Below, one piece after another: positions 1 to 9,041 of a stretch of DNA of 64,000 nt. Made by a program: the position numbers and the translations under genes. This DNA is from Arthrobacter psychrolactophilus. GTDB lineage: Bacteria > Actinomycetota > Actinomycetes > Actinomycetales > Micrococcaceae. The notes under the pieces were generated by a model, which made no database searches, was not told where the DNA came from, and worked only from the letters and a program-made list of their open reading frames with translations. The stretch spans positions 62,001 to 126,000 of the forward strand of contig NZ_QJVC01000004.1 of the NCBI RefSeq assembly GCF_003219795.1, read 5' to 3'. How positions within the stretch are numbered: position 1 is the first letter of the stretch; each line of letters begins with the position of its first letter.

Positions 1-92
1 GGCCGCCGCCCGGAAGTGATGCCGCGTTTGAAGAAAAGCGCCGTAAAATGATGCGGCGTCGGGGAGGAGGAGACGTACGCTGGGGGTCATGA
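1..92 (+). CDS. 3' end of an upstream gene (partial)
   Basis: An open frame enters from the left edge in frame 3 and ends at a TGA at 90-92. That TGA overlaps the ATG of the next gene as ATGA, the usual sign of translational coupling. The visible tail of about 29 residues is basic, with Lys and Arg in the 'KRRKMMRRR' stretch, and ends in RWGS. This is too little to identify the protein. A purine-rich GGAGGAGGAG run at 61-72 inside this tail can serve as the ribosome-binding region for the next gene. The reading frame and overlap are seen directly; that it is a real gene is inference. Confidence 0.5.
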   Translation, partial: PPPGSDAAFEEKRRKMMRRRGGGDVRWGS

Positions 93-1132
93 CAGGCGCA
101 GCATCCCACAACAACCCTCCCGCACACACCCACAACTGGGCCGCACTCACCGCGGAGGCGGCCGACGAGGTTAACCAGACCTTTGGCCGCCGCCTCATGA
201 GCCTGCCCGGAACCTGGATCGGCCAGCTGAGCACGGAGGCACCCGCCGCACCTCGACGCCCCTGGTCCGAATGGCACTACTGGTGGCAGGCACACTACCT
301 CGACGCCCTCATCGACACCGCTTACCTGTCCCTCGCGCAGGGTGATCGCATTACGGCCCACGCCGAGCTCCGCCGTGGCCGGGCGCTCCTATTCGGCATC
401 ATGATCCGCAACTTTGGGCTCTTCCCCAACTACTTCTACGACGATATGGCCTGGCTCGCGCTCGCCGCCGGACGACTCAATGGCCTCTCGATCCGGCTCG
501 AGGCGCGCCCTTCATGGCTGGCCCGGCACGCCGTGCGCACGTTGACCCGGCACCTCCATGGCGCCCATGATGAGGTCCTCGGTGGCGGCATTTATTGGTC
601 CCGCAAGCGCGATTTCAAGAACACTCCCGCCAATGGCCCCGCAGCGCTGGTCTTTGCCCGCAGCGGCGCCAAGGAGACGGCTGCGGCAGTTGCGGACTGG
701 CTCCGCTTGGAGCTCTTTGACCCCGAGATCGGCCTGTACCTGGACGGTATCCATCCCTCCGCGACGGGGCGCGATGTTGAGGGCACGATCTACACCTACA
801 ACCAGGGCCCCATTCTGGCCGCGTTGCTCGAGCTGGGCCGACCGCAAGATCTCGACCACGCCGCCGCGCTCATTGCCGCCATTTCGGAGCGGCTCAGCAC
901 ACCTGGCCAGGGCCTGCGCCTCGAGCCGGGCGGTGACGGCAGCCTCTTCACCGGTATCCTGTGCCGCTACCTTGCCCTCGCGGCACGGGATCCGCGGCTG
1001 TCGGCACTTAGCCGGGACACGGCGTCGAACCTGGTGCGGGACACCGCGGCCCAACTGGCACACGAGCATCCCACACAGCTCTCTGCCGCCGTGCAGCGCT
1101 GGACAGTTTTTGCCGCGGCTGCCTCACTCTAA
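89..1132 (+). CDS. GH76-type glycoside hydrolase (alpha-1,6-mannanase family)
   Basis: A 347-aa protein resembling glycoside hydrolase family 76, an (alpha/alpha)6-barrel family that cleaves alpha-1,6-mannan backbones. The adjacent Asp pair expected as the catalytic residues is at 118-119 in 'YFYDDMAWLALA'. Other family-like segments are the aromatic 'EWHYWWQAHYLDALID' (61-76), 'KNTPANGPAA' (177-186) and 'YTYNQGPILAALLEL' (235-249). There is no signal peptide or membrane segment, so it is probably cytoplasmic, unlike secreted fungal-mannan-degrading members. It overlaps the upstream frame by 4 nt and converges on the YdeI-like gene with another 4-nt overlap at 1129-1132. Substrate is unknown; an internal oligosaccharide or a glycan precursor is possible. 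Family assignment is fairly secure, activity is inferred. Confidence 0.82.
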   Translation: MTGAASHNNPPAHTHNWAALTAEAADEVNQTFGRRLMSLPGTWIGQLSTEAPAAPRRPWSEWHYWWQAHYLDALIDTAYLSLAQGDRITAHAELRRGRALLFGIMIRNFGLFPNYFYDDMAWLALAAGRLNGLSIRLEARPSWLARHAVRTLTRHLHGAHDEVLGGGIYWSRKRDFKNTPANGPAALVFARSGAKETAAAVADWLRLELFDPEIGLYLDGIHPSATGRDVEGTIYTYNQGPILAALLELGRPQDLDHAAALIAAISERLSTPGQGLRLEPGGDGSLFTGILCRYLALAARDPRLSALSRDTASNLVRDTAAQLAHEHPTQLSAAVQRWTVFAAAASL

Positions 1133-1725
1133 GCGGGTTTCGGGCGGCGCTTCTGCGGATACGGGGCCTCCCCGGCCTCGAGTTGCTGGACAAACCCGGC
1201 AATTTTCGCCGCGCGCACGGCCGGAGTTTTGACGTCGTTGGTGCGATAAATCAGGGCGAAGCGATTGGCCGCGGTGAGAACCTCGAACATGGCCTGTGCC
1301 CGCGGGCTCGCGGCGATGGCGGCGGCGAGATCCCCGGGTACCTCGGCACTGGCCGACCCCGAGTAGGCCGCCTCCCAGCGCCCGTCGGCCTTCGCGGCGT
1401 CGGCTGCCGCAATCCCCGCCGGCTGCATGAGCCCGGCCGCGACCAGCCGCTCAAAGTGCCCCACGTTGATCTTGGACCATCTGCTGGCCTTGGTGCGCGG
1501 GGTGAAGCGGCGGACAAAGGAGTGCTCGTCACGTTTTCCCACCACGCCGTCGATCCAGCCGAAACACAGGGCCTCATCGAGGGCCGCAGCGTAATCCAAC
1601 TCGGTGACGGTGCCGCCCTTTTTATGCAGCACGAGCCGGACGCCGGGGCTTGTGGCGTGGTGCTCGAACAGCCAGGCCCGCCAGGCGGCGGCGTGCGGTA
1701 TCAAGAGTTCAGGAAGTTCAGCCAT
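1129..1725 (-). CDS. YdeI/OmpD-associated family protein
   Basis: A 198-aa soluble protein of the YdeI/OmpD-associated ('bacteriocin-protection') family. Recognisable segments are 'DYAAALDEALCFGWIDG' (44-60) and 'RFTPRTKASRWSKIN' (73-87), followed by a helical middle and a basic C-terminus 'PQKRRPKPA'. The biochemical role of the family is not established; some members have been linked to resistance to cationic peptides, but nothing in the sequence proves this here. The gene is alone on the minus strand, converging with the GH76 gene and diverging from the VOC gene, with about 47 nt between the two start codons. Confidence 0.72.
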   Translation of the reverse strand: MAELPELLIPHAAAWRAWLFEHHATSPGVRLVLHKKGGTVTELDYAAALDEALCFGWIDGVVGKRDEHSFVRRFTPRTKASRWSKINVGHFERLVAAGLMQPAGIAAADAAKADGRWEAAYSGSASAEVPGDLAAAIAASPRAQAMFEVLTAANRFALIYRTNDVKTPAVRAAKIAGFVQQLEAGEAPYPQKRRPKPA

Positions 1726-1772
1726 GGCTCAACAGTAATATTGGGAACCATCAGGCACCACCAGGAGGAATC

Positions 1773-2414
1773 ATGCTGCGCGTCCGCCCCATCCATTTCA
1801 CATCCGCACTCGAGGACTACGCCACCCAACTTGAATCCCAGGGGCTGCGCTGCGTGGAAAATTACGGCGACTGGTGCGTCTTTGACTCCGGCAACGGCAA
1901 GGTCGGCGTGCACCTCGCGGAGGCTGGCAGCGCCGAAGACGGGACCACCACGCTGGGCTTCGAAGTGCGCGACCACCTCATTTTCATCCGCCGCACCCTC
2001 GAAGACGGCACGCAGGCGGCCCTCGAGGACTCCAGCCACGGCAGCACCGCCCGCGTCACGGCCCCCGACGGATTCACTTTCCTCGCCGACCCCGTCACCG
2101 ATCTGAGCCTGCCTGATCCCTCCTCCCTGCCGGCCGTCATCGCGCTCTGGCGCACGCCGGACACGCTCGCGGCCACCACGGTCCTGGCCAATATTGGCGC
2201 GAAATTTGTGGCCGAGCGCCCCGATGGCGGCACCCTTTTCCGCGCCAAGAACGGCGGATTCGTCCTCACAGCGCCAGGTGAGGTGGCCGGCGTCGAACTT
2301 CTCATAACGCACGACGGCGGCCTCCTCGCCTCAGTGCCGGGCACGAATCCGTCAGCAGTTTTGACGCGTGGGTGCGACGGTCGGGGCATGCATGAGGTAG
2401 AACTAGAGATATGA
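1773..2414 (+). CDS. VOC/glyoxalase-like protein
   Basis: A 213-aa protein that starts at the ATG at 1773, which has a good AGGAGG at 1763-1768; an open frame extends further upstream but overlaps the divergent gene's start and lacks this signal. Two similar halves of roughly 100 residues fit the paired beta-alpha-beta-beta-beta modules of the vicinal-oxygen-chelate fold: the first begins 'VRPIHFTSALEDYATQLE', the second near 'PDTLAATTVLANIGAKF'. VOC proteins include glyoxalases, dioxygenases and antibiotic-binding proteins; the ligand here cannot be told. Its stop overlaps the start of the next gene by 4 nt (ATGA), so the two are likely co-translated. Confidence 0.6.
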   Translation: MLRVRPIHFTSALEDYATQLESQGLRCVENYGDWCVFDSGNGKVGVHLAEAGSAEDGTTTLGFEVRDHLIFIRRTLEDGTQAALEDSSHGSTARVTAPDGFTFLADPVTDLSLPDPSSLPAVIALWRTPDTLAATTVLANIGAKFVAERPDGGTLFRAKNGGFVLTAPGEVAGVELLITHDGGLLASVPGTNPSAVLTRGCDGRGMHEVELEI

Positions 2415-2950
2415 GCGTTCGCACCCCTGATCCTTATCCCGGCTGGCTGTCCGACGAGGACCTGTACGAAGCCCGCAATCGGCTTCCCATGGTCTATGTG
2501 GAGGCGGTGCCGGTTCGACTTGACCCGCTCGGCTACGTCAACGAGGTGGGCTTGCTGTTGCAGGCCGACGCCGAGGGTTCCATGGTCCGCACCCTCGTGT
2601 CCGGGCGCGTGCTGTACCGCGAGACCATTCGGGCCGCGCTGATCCGGCACATTGAAAAGGACCTCGGGCCGCTCGCCTTCCCGCAGCTGCCGGTGAGCCC
2701 CGTGCCGTTCACGGTGGCCGAATATCTGCCCTCCCCTTCACAGACCGGTTTCACCGACGAACGGCAGCACGCCGTGGCCATGGTGTACGTCATTCCGGTC
2801 ACGGGCGAATGCGAGCCTCGACAGGACGCGCTGGAGCTGACATGGATGACGCCCGAGGAAGTTTTGAGCCCCGGCGTGCAGGAAGAATTTGTCGGCGGCC
2901 GCGGGGCACTAGTGCGTCAGGCGATCTCCTACGCCGGCTTGGGCCGCTAG
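2411..2950 (+). CDS. DUF4916/Nudix-like protein with degenerate Nudix box
   Basis: A 179-aa protein resembling the actinobacterial 'NUDIX hydrolase family protein' group (DUF4916). A segment with Nudix-box spacing is visible: G65, then five residues, E71, then seven residues, R79. It continues as HIEKDLG instead of the canonical REUxEExGU, so the metal-binding glutamates are largely replaced (H80, K83, D84). A normal diphosphohydrolase activity is therefore doubtful; it may bind nucleotides or be a remodelled enzyme. It begins inside the stop of the VOC gene (4-nt overlap), implying a two-gene unit. The fold assignment is moderately sure, the function unknown. Confidence 0.6.
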   Translation: MSVRTPDPYPGWLSDEDLYEARNRLPMVYVEAVPVRLDPLGYVNEVGLLLQADAEGSMVRTLVSGRVLYRETIRAALIRHIEKDLGPLAFPQLPVSPVPFTVAEYLPSPSQTGFTDERQHAVAMVYVIPVTGECEPRQDALELTWMTPEEVLSPGVQEEFVGGRGALVRQAISYAGLGR

Positions 2951-2989
2951 CCCTAGCCCCGTGCAAGGATCCAGCGTAGATTACCTTTC

Positions 2990-3706
2990 ATGGCGACCAA
3001 TCAGCTCTCTGTCCTAGTCAACGCAGATGCCGAGCAGTTGTGGCTCATGCTCCGCGAACCGGCCAGACTGGCGCAATGGCACGGGTGGGAGATGGAAGGT
3101 CTGGACGATGAAATTCGGCAGATCTACTACTCCAACGTGGTGGAAAGCCCGAACCACCTGCGGCTGGATCTGGAGATGGGCGACGTCTTCACGCTCGAGC
3201 CTCAGCCGGAGGGAACGCTCCTGACTCTGACGCGTGGTGAGGCGACCGGCGAGTGGCAAAAGTACGATGCCGACATCACCGAGGGCTGGGCCATGTTCCT
3301 GCAGCAGCTCAAGTTTGCCGTGGAGCACCACCCTCGCACGCCGCGGCGCACTATCTATGTGGACGGAACCAGCGCGGCCAGCACAAATTTGTGGGACGCC
3401 CTCGGCATCGACACCGGCTGGCTGCCAGATCCTGGCGAAAAGTACGAGCTCACGCTCAACACTGGGGCCACGATCGCTGGCAAGGTTTGGTATCGCAGCG
3501 ACTCACAGCTGGGTCTGACCGTAACAGACTATGCACAGCACGGCGACGGCCTGCTTATTCTGGCCCGCCAGGCTCCGCTTGAGGGTGTGCGACAACACCC
3601 CGGCGCCCAGATTATCGTCAGCACCTACGATCTGGGTTCGGCGGCCTTTGAGGCTATCGGGTCCCAATGGGATACGTTCATGGAGAACCACTTCCCCGAC
3701 GAGTGA
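2990..3706 (+). CDS. SRPBCC (START/AHSA1-like) domain protein
   Basis: A 238-aa soluble protein. Residues 1 to about 110 have the pattern of the SRPBCC ligand-pocket fold: it opens with a beta strand and helix 'SVLVNADAEQLWLMLREP', then 'LAQWHGWEMEGLDDE', and ends in a long helix 'ITEGWAMFLQQLKFAVEHH'. Residues from about 125 on form a second, weaker region of similar secondary-structure rhythm. Members bind hydrophobic ligands or act in stress responses; the specific role is unknown. It stands alone, 39 nt after the Nudix-like gene, with no good Shine-Dalgarno sequence before the ATG. Confidence 0.62.
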   Translation: MATNQLSVLVNADAEQLWLMLREPARLAQWHGWEMEGLDDEIRQIYYSNVVESPNHLRLDLEMGDVFTLEPQPEGTLLTLTRGEATGEWQKYDADITEGWAMFLQQLKFAVEHHPRTPRRTIYVDGTSAASTNLWDALGIDTGWLPDPGEKYELTLNTGATIAGKVWYRSDSQLGLTVTDYAQHGDGLLILARQAPLEGVRQHPGAQIIVSTYDLGSAAFEAIGSQWDTFMENHFPDE

Positions 3707-3740
3707 GCGGGCAAAACCTGAGGTTGGCGGGTTGGGTTGA

Positions 3741-5135
<1,395 letters not shown>

Positions 5136-5160
5136 GCGAGCGGCCTGCGGTTCCACAACA

Positions 5161-5216
5161 AAAGGACCCTTGTTGGGTTAGACGTTATGCAGCGTCTAAC
5201 CCAACAAGGGTCCTTT
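5161..5216. terminator. bidirectional terminator between tgt and the YhhQ gene
   Basis: A perfect inverted repeat with 24-bp arms (5161-5184 and 5193-5216) and an 8-nt loop, with an A-rich start on one side and TTTTT on the other. It sits between convergent genes and can end transcription from both sides. The arms are unusually long for an intrinsic terminator, which puts it among the long palindromes seen elsewhere in the window. Confidence 0.85.
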
Positions 5217-5233
5217 TTGTTTCGGCGAAAGTA

Positions 5234-5950
5234 CTACACAGCGGAGGCCGTGTAAGACGGTTCGTGGCGCTTAAACCAGCGAATAACCCACGTGGTGACA
5301 GGGATAAACAGGAATTCCACGGCCGTCTTGTACACAAAACCTACCAAGACGTAGTTCGCGAACATGGAGAAGCCCACGATCCCGATAACGGGGGCCGCGA
5401 TGGCGCAGAAGATCACGGTGTCAACGAATTCACCCACGCCGCTGGATCCCATGAGGCGGGCCCAGAGTTTCCGTTCGCCCTGGCGTTCCTTGAGTCGGAC
5501 CATGATCCAGGAATTGATGGTCTGCCCGGCCAGGAAGCCCAGCAGGCTGGCCAGCACAATCTGCGGCACCGGGCCCAGAGCGTCTTCCAGGGCGTGCTGC
5601 TTTGCTATCCCATAGTCGTCGGTGAATCCGGGCAAAGCGATAATCACCCAGTAACACAGCGAGGCGAAGATGGAGAGCGCAAAGGTGGTGATGATGGCTT
5701 TGCGGGCCACTTTGAAGCCGTAGATCTCGCTGATGACGTCGCCCAGAATGTAGGCGAAGGGGAAGAGGAAGAAGCCACCGTCCGTCACGATCGGACCAAA
5801 AAGCACACCCTTGGAGGCGCCAATATTGGACAAAATCACGATGACAGCCATGGCGGCCAGCAGGATTCCAAAGTAAGGACTGCCGACGGCGGCAAAAGTG
5901 GGGGCGTTTTTAACAGGCAGCGCCGAAGCCTTGCTTTGCAGCGGGGACAT
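5234..5950 (-). CDS. queuosine precursor transporter (YhhQ/VUT family)
   Basis: A membrane protein of about 238 aa with six or so hydrophobic segments, matching the YhhQ/DUF165 family. Typical segments are 'YFGILLAAMAVIVILSN', 'FLFPFAYILGDVISEIYG' and 'LASLLGFLAGQTINSW'. Family members import preQ0, preQ1 or queuine, which fits the convergent tgt gene. The ATG at 5950 is the best in-frame start (a TTG at 5962 is also possible), but neither has a convincing Shine-Dalgarno sequence. The strong GGAG upstream serves an out-of-frame ATG at 5990, so the start is either coupled to a leader ORF or the N-terminus is frameshifted. Confidence 0.9.
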   Translation of the reverse strand: MSPLQSKASALPVKNAPTFAAVGSPYFGILLAAMAVIVILSNIGASKGVLFGPIVTDGGFFLFPFAYILGDVISEIYGFKVARKAIITTFALSIFASLCYWVIIALPGFTDDYGIAKQHALEDALGPVPQIVLASLLGFLAGQTINSWIMVRLKERQGERKLWARLMGSSGVGEFVDTVIFCAIAAPVIGIVGFSMFANYVLVGFVYKTAVEFLFIPVTTWVIRWFKRHEPSYTASAV

Positions 5951-5990
5951 GATGAGTCTCAAATTTCTTTTGGCTAAGTGGTTCGCTCAT
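5910..5990 (-). other. 26-codon out-of-frame leader ORF overlapping the transporter start
   Basis: An ATG at 5990 has a well-spaced GGAG (8 nt away) but reads out of frame with the transporter. It encodes 26 residues beginning MSEPLSQKKFE and stops at a TAA at 5910-5912, about 40 nt inside the transporter gene. Two readings are possible: a translated leader peptide that couples to or controls the transporter, or the genuine N-terminus of the transporter separated from its body by a one-base indel. Positions and frames are seen in the sequence; the role is inferred. Confidence 0.4.
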
Positions 5991-6022
5991 ACCGGCGTCT
6001 CCTCAAGGGAGCTTGCGCCGGT
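5991..6022 (-). promoter_or_regulatory. hairpin that would sequester the Shine-Dalgarno sequence
   Basis: On the minus strand ACCGGCG pairs with CGCCGGT (outer stem, 7 bp), and CTCC pairs with GGAG inside it (4 bp). The GGAG is the Shine-Dalgarno sequence of the ATG at 5990, which directly follows the 3' arm, so the folded form would block initiation. It does not match a preQ1 riboswitch class that I can recognise. Confidence 0.45.
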
Positions 6023-6092
6023 CGGCTGTATTATCACTGGACCCGTCTGCACCCGGGCCATCCCCTATTCTGCCATGTCCACCGCCGTGATG

Positions 6093-6692
6093 CTAAGCCC
6101 CGAAGCTGAGAATCTCCGCAGCCCGCTTCCAGCCATCGACCTCGACAAAACGTGCGGCCTGTTCCTCATCGGCAATGAGGAACAAGGTATCGGCGCCGTG
6201 CGTGAAGGCTTCCTCGCCGAGAGCCGACACCATGGCTTGTTCGAGCATGCCCAGGAGCTCGTCGTTGCCGGCGTCCACGCTCAGCGCAGCGAGCACGGCA
6301 ATCTCCTCACCGAGGCTGAGGCGTCCGCGAGCCACTGGACGGTCAAAGAGGGCGACCTCAACAAGATCGTAATTCTCCATGGGTGCCTCCGCCAGATTCG
6401 CGTCAGCTGGCAACTCGGGTACAAGGTCAAGTTCTTCCGTCACGGCACTCAAGAGCACCTGGCGGCCTTGTGCCTGCAGACCAAGGGATTGCGCAAATTG
6501 CGATGCACCGTCGGGATCGTCGGTGACTAACAGCAGACTGGTAGCCCCTGCCGCCGCGTCGGGATCTCCCGGCCACACCATGAGGTGCTGGCTTCCGATG
6601 CGCACAACGCTTTCGACAATCTCCGATGCCTGATCTTGCACCGAGGCCCAGGCCAGCGCCCAATCAGAGAAAGCATCCTGCCAAACAGCCAT
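6093..6692 (-). CDS. conserved hypothetical protein, acetyltransferase-like C-terminus
   Basis: A 199-aa soluble, acidic protein with no signal peptide or membrane segment. I do not recognise it firmly. The first 100 residues look like a degenerate alpha/beta domain. The second half, from 'PMENYDLVEVALFDRPVAR' to 'TLFLIADEEQAARF', resembles the core and C-terminal strand of GNAT acetyltransferases, but no clear acetyl-CoA loop (Q/RxxGxG/A) is visible. It stands alone, divergent from the RpiR-type regulator; the Shine-Dalgarno sequence is not obvious. It could be a GNAT-fold protein that has lost catalysis. Confidence 0.55.
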   Translation of the reverse strand: MAVWQDAFSDWALAWASVQDQASEIVESVVRIGSQHLMVWPGDPDAAAGATSLLLVTDDPDGASQFAQSLGLQAQGRQVLLSAVTEELDLVPELPADANLAEAPMENYDLVEVALFDRPVARGRLSLGEEIAVLAALSVDAGNDELLGMLEQAMVSALGEEAFTHGADTLFLIADEEQAARFVEVDGWKRAAEILSFGA

Positions 6693-6819
6693 AACGAACC
6701 CCGTTTCATCTCAACGTCTATGCGGTCTAACAGCCGCGGGAACAAAGAAATTTCCCGTGGTCCTCACTCACCAAGCATAGGCCTGCTCAACGCTCAGCTT
6801 CTTGATATTTGAGATTCTC

Positions 6820-6833
6820 GCAATTTCGATTGC
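6820..6833. promoter_or_regulatory. upstream operator candidate for the RpiR-type regulator
   Basis: Inverted repeat GCAAT-TTCG-ATTGC in the AT-rich gap before the regulator. The same half-site, GCAAT/ATTGC with a 4-nt spacer, recurs 29 bp downstream (centre to centre), so the pair looks like a two-site operator. Binding is inferred. Confidence 0.5.
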
Positions 6834-6845
6834 TTTTTACATAAT

Positions 6846-6865
6846 TCTGCAATCATAATTGCAGA
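6846..6865. promoter_or_regulatory. downstream operator candidate abutting the regulator start
   Basis: A perfect inverted repeat, TCTGCAAT-CATA-ATTGCAGA, that ends one base before the GTG start codon at 6866. A regulator bound here would block both transcription start and ribosome access. This fits autoregulation by the RpiR-type protein. Confidence 0.55.
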
Positions 6866-7768
6866 GTGACCCAGCTAACAGAGTTACCCGCGGAGACATC
6901 CGAGCCTGCCCGCATGGATCCTGCAGGCCCAGGCATCGACTGGCTAGATGACATCATGGCCGAACAGTCCTTACCCAAGGCACAAAATCGTGTGGCCGAG
7001 GTGATCATCCGCAATCCCCAGCTGGCCTCCTACGCAGAAATTGCTGAAATCGCCGCCCGCGCCGAGGTTAATAGTTCAACTGTTGTCCGCACGGCCCAAT
7101 CCCTAGGATTCCTGGGCTGGCCCGATCTACAACGAGAATTACGCTCCCGCTATCTCACGAAAATCTCCACGGAAGACACCCTGGTTCAGCACGGCGAACA
7201 CAGCAGCCCATTGCGCGCCGCACTGACCCGGGACATGGAGAATCTGCGCCTGACACTCGAGGCAAACGCGCCCGAGGAAGTGGAAGCAGCCATCGCCACC
7301 CTGGCTGCCGCAAAGTCCATCCTGGTGTTGGGACACGGTTCCTATGCCGCACCGGCCAGCGTCATGGCGCATTTGGGCGCCACCATGGGATACCCGATCA
7401 CGCTAGAAAGTCGCGGCGGCGTCCACCTCGTCTCCAGCACCAACACCCTTGGCCCCGGAGACGTCCTCGTGGTCATTAACATCTGGCGTTCCATCGGCCA
7501 GATGATCGCAGCCGCCGAGGCCGCCCACCAGGCTGGCGCCACCATTCTCACCATCAGCGATATGCGCCGTGGCCGCCTCGCCGCAATCTCCGAACACCTC
7601 CTCGTTGTCCCCTCAGAAGGCATTGCGTTCTTCCAATCCGTCACGGCCACGACCAGCGTGGTCTACGGCCTGCTCGCTGGCATGCAGGCCGCACACCCGG
7701 AACGCAGCCGCGAAACTATCCGCCGCTCCCAACAGCTGTGGAAAGACCTCGACATCCACCTCGACTAG
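6866..7768 (+). CDS. MurR/RpiR-family transcriptional regulator
   Basis: A 300-aa regulator with an N-terminal RpiR helix-turn-helix (about 35-105, recognition region 'AARAEVNSSTVVRTAQSLG') and a C-terminal SIS sugar-isomerase-fold domain (about 135-270, with 'ILVLGHGSYAAPASVMAHLG'). SIS domains normally sense phosphosugars, but RpiR proteins beside M20 peptidase-like amidohydrolases probably sense another small ligand. The GTG at 6866 is taken as start because the operator abuts it; an ATG at 6914 is an alternative that keeps the whole HTH. No Shine-Dalgarno sequence precedes the GTG, so the mRNA may be leaderless. It leads an operon with the amidohydrolase and the DUF3100 protein. Confidence 0.88.
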   Translation: MTQLTELPAETSEPARMDPAGPGIDWLDDIMAEQSLPKAQNRVAEVIIRNPQLASYAEIAEIAARAEVNSSTVVRTAQSLGFLGWPDLQRELRSRYLTKISTEDTLVQHGEHSSPLRAALTRDMENLRLTLEANAPEEVEAAIATLAAAKSILVLGHGSYAAPASVMAHLGATMGYPITLESRGGVHLVSSTNTLGPGDVLVVINIWRSIGQMIAAAEAAHQAGATILTISDMRRGRLAAISEHLLVVPSEGIAFFQSVTATTSVVYGLLAGMQAAHPERSRETIRRSQQLWKDLDIHLD

Positions 7769-7808
7769 CCTCCGCCTGTACACCGCATCTCATTTCAAGG
7801 AACCCACC

Positions 7809-9041
7809 ATGAGCCCGAGCAACACCACCACAGCGTCAGCGAGCTTCCACGCGGAACTCGTCTCCGGCGTCGAACTTTGGCGTGAAAAGGTCCAGCAACT
7901 GGCCCGTGACATTCACGCCAACCCGGAACTGTCCTTCGAGGAAGTCAAGTCGGCCGCGGCGATCGCGGAGCTGTTGCGCCAAGGCGGTTTTGAGGTCGAG
8001 ATGGGCACCTCGGGACTTCCGACGGCGTTCACGGCCTCCGTGGGCAGTGGCGAACTCACCGTAGCTCTCTGCGTTGAGTACGACGCCCTGTCGCAGATCG
8101 GCCATGCGTGCGGGCACAATCTGATCGCGGGCGCCTCGGTTGCGGCCGCTTTGGCCCTGGCACCGCTCGCCGACGCCCTGGGCATCACCCTCAAGGCCAT
8201 CGGAACCCCCGCCGAGGAGCACGGCGGCGGCAAGGCCCTCATGCTTGAGGCAGGCGCGTTCGACGGCGTGGGGCTGGCTCTCATGGTGCACCCCGTTCAG
8301 GACGGGGTCACCTACAATCCCGCAGGAACCAGCGCGCAGGCCGTGGGTCGCTACCGTGCCACGTTTACGGGCAAGGCAGCCCACGCTGCAGCGGCTCCGC
8401 ATCTGGGTGTCAATGCCGCGGACGCCGCCGTGCTCAGCCAGGTGGCCGTGGGGCTGTTGCGGCAGCAGATTCCCAGCGATCACCGCGTGGCCATGTACAT
8501 CGCCGAGGCCGGGCACGTCACGAACATCATCCCGGAACTCGCGGTGGTGGAATTTGAATGCCGCGCCTTCACGCTGCCGGAATACGAGTCCCTGCTGGCT
8601 CGGGTTCGCCGCTGCTTCGAGGGCGCCGCGTTGGCTACCGGCACGGAGCTTTCCTTCGAAGCCACCGAACCCCTGTATGAACCGCTGATCCAGGACGACG
8701 ACCTCGCCGCACACTGGACAGCCGCCATGGACCACTTCGGCAAGGACACCTCGCCGGCCGCGGGGCTTAGCGGCGGCTCCACCGACATGGGCAACATCTC
8801 CCAGGTCATCCCGAGCCTGCACCCCTGGTTGAGCATCCCCGGCGCCGATGTCCCCATTCACTCCCACGGATTTGCGGCGCTGGCCGACACACCCGAGGCC
8901 TACGCCGTCATGTTTGAGGCCGCCATAGCTCTCGCCTGGACCACGGCAGACGCCGCCAGTAACCCCGAACAACGTCAGCGTTTCATCGACGCTGCCTACA
9001 CTCCGGCTACACCCACCACGATTGAGGTAACCGCCCTATGA
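7809..9041 (+). CDS. M20-family amidohydrolase (AbgB-like)
   Basis: A 410-aa metal-dependent hydrolase of the M20/M40 amidohydrolase group, which removes acyl groups from N-acyl amino acids or cleaves aminobenzoyl-glutamate-type amides. The metal-site region 'GHACGHNLIAG' (98-108, with the metal-type Cys101 and His103) and 'GTPAEEHGGGK' (132-142, general-base glutamates) are intact. A small dimerisation domain follows ('FTGKAAHAAAAPHLGVN'), and 'GGSTDMGNISQ' lies near the C-terminus. The ATG at 7809 has an AAGGA 10 nt upstream; a longer frame exists but overlaps the regulator. It lies 40 nt after the regulator and overlaps the DUF3100 gene by 4 nt, so it probably acts on whatever that membrane protein imports. 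Confidence 0.87.
   Translation: MSPSNTTTASASFHAELVSGVELWREKVQQLARDIHANPELSFEEVKSAAAIAELLRQGGFEVEMGTSGLPTAFTASVGSGELTVALCVEYDALSQIGHACGHNLIAGASVAAALALAPLADALGITLKAIGTPAEEHGGGKALMLEAGAFDGVGLALMVHPVQDGVTYNPAGTSAQAVGRYRATFTGKAAHAAAAPHLGVNAADAAVLSQVAVGLLRQQIPSDHRVAMYIAEAGHVTNIIPELAVVEFECRAFTLPEYESLLARVRRCFEGAALATGTELSFEATEPLYEPLIQDDDLAAHWTAAMDHFGKDTSPAAGLSGGSTDMGNISQVIPSLHPWLSIPGADVPIHSHGFAALADTPEAYAVMFEAAIALAWTTADAASNPEQRQRFIDAAYTPATPTTIEVTAL

Noticed and set aside
5991-6022. Known preQ1 riboswitch
   Set aside because: The hairpin lacks the A-rich tail and pseudoknot sequence of the known preQ1 classes that I can recall; only a sequestering stem is seen.
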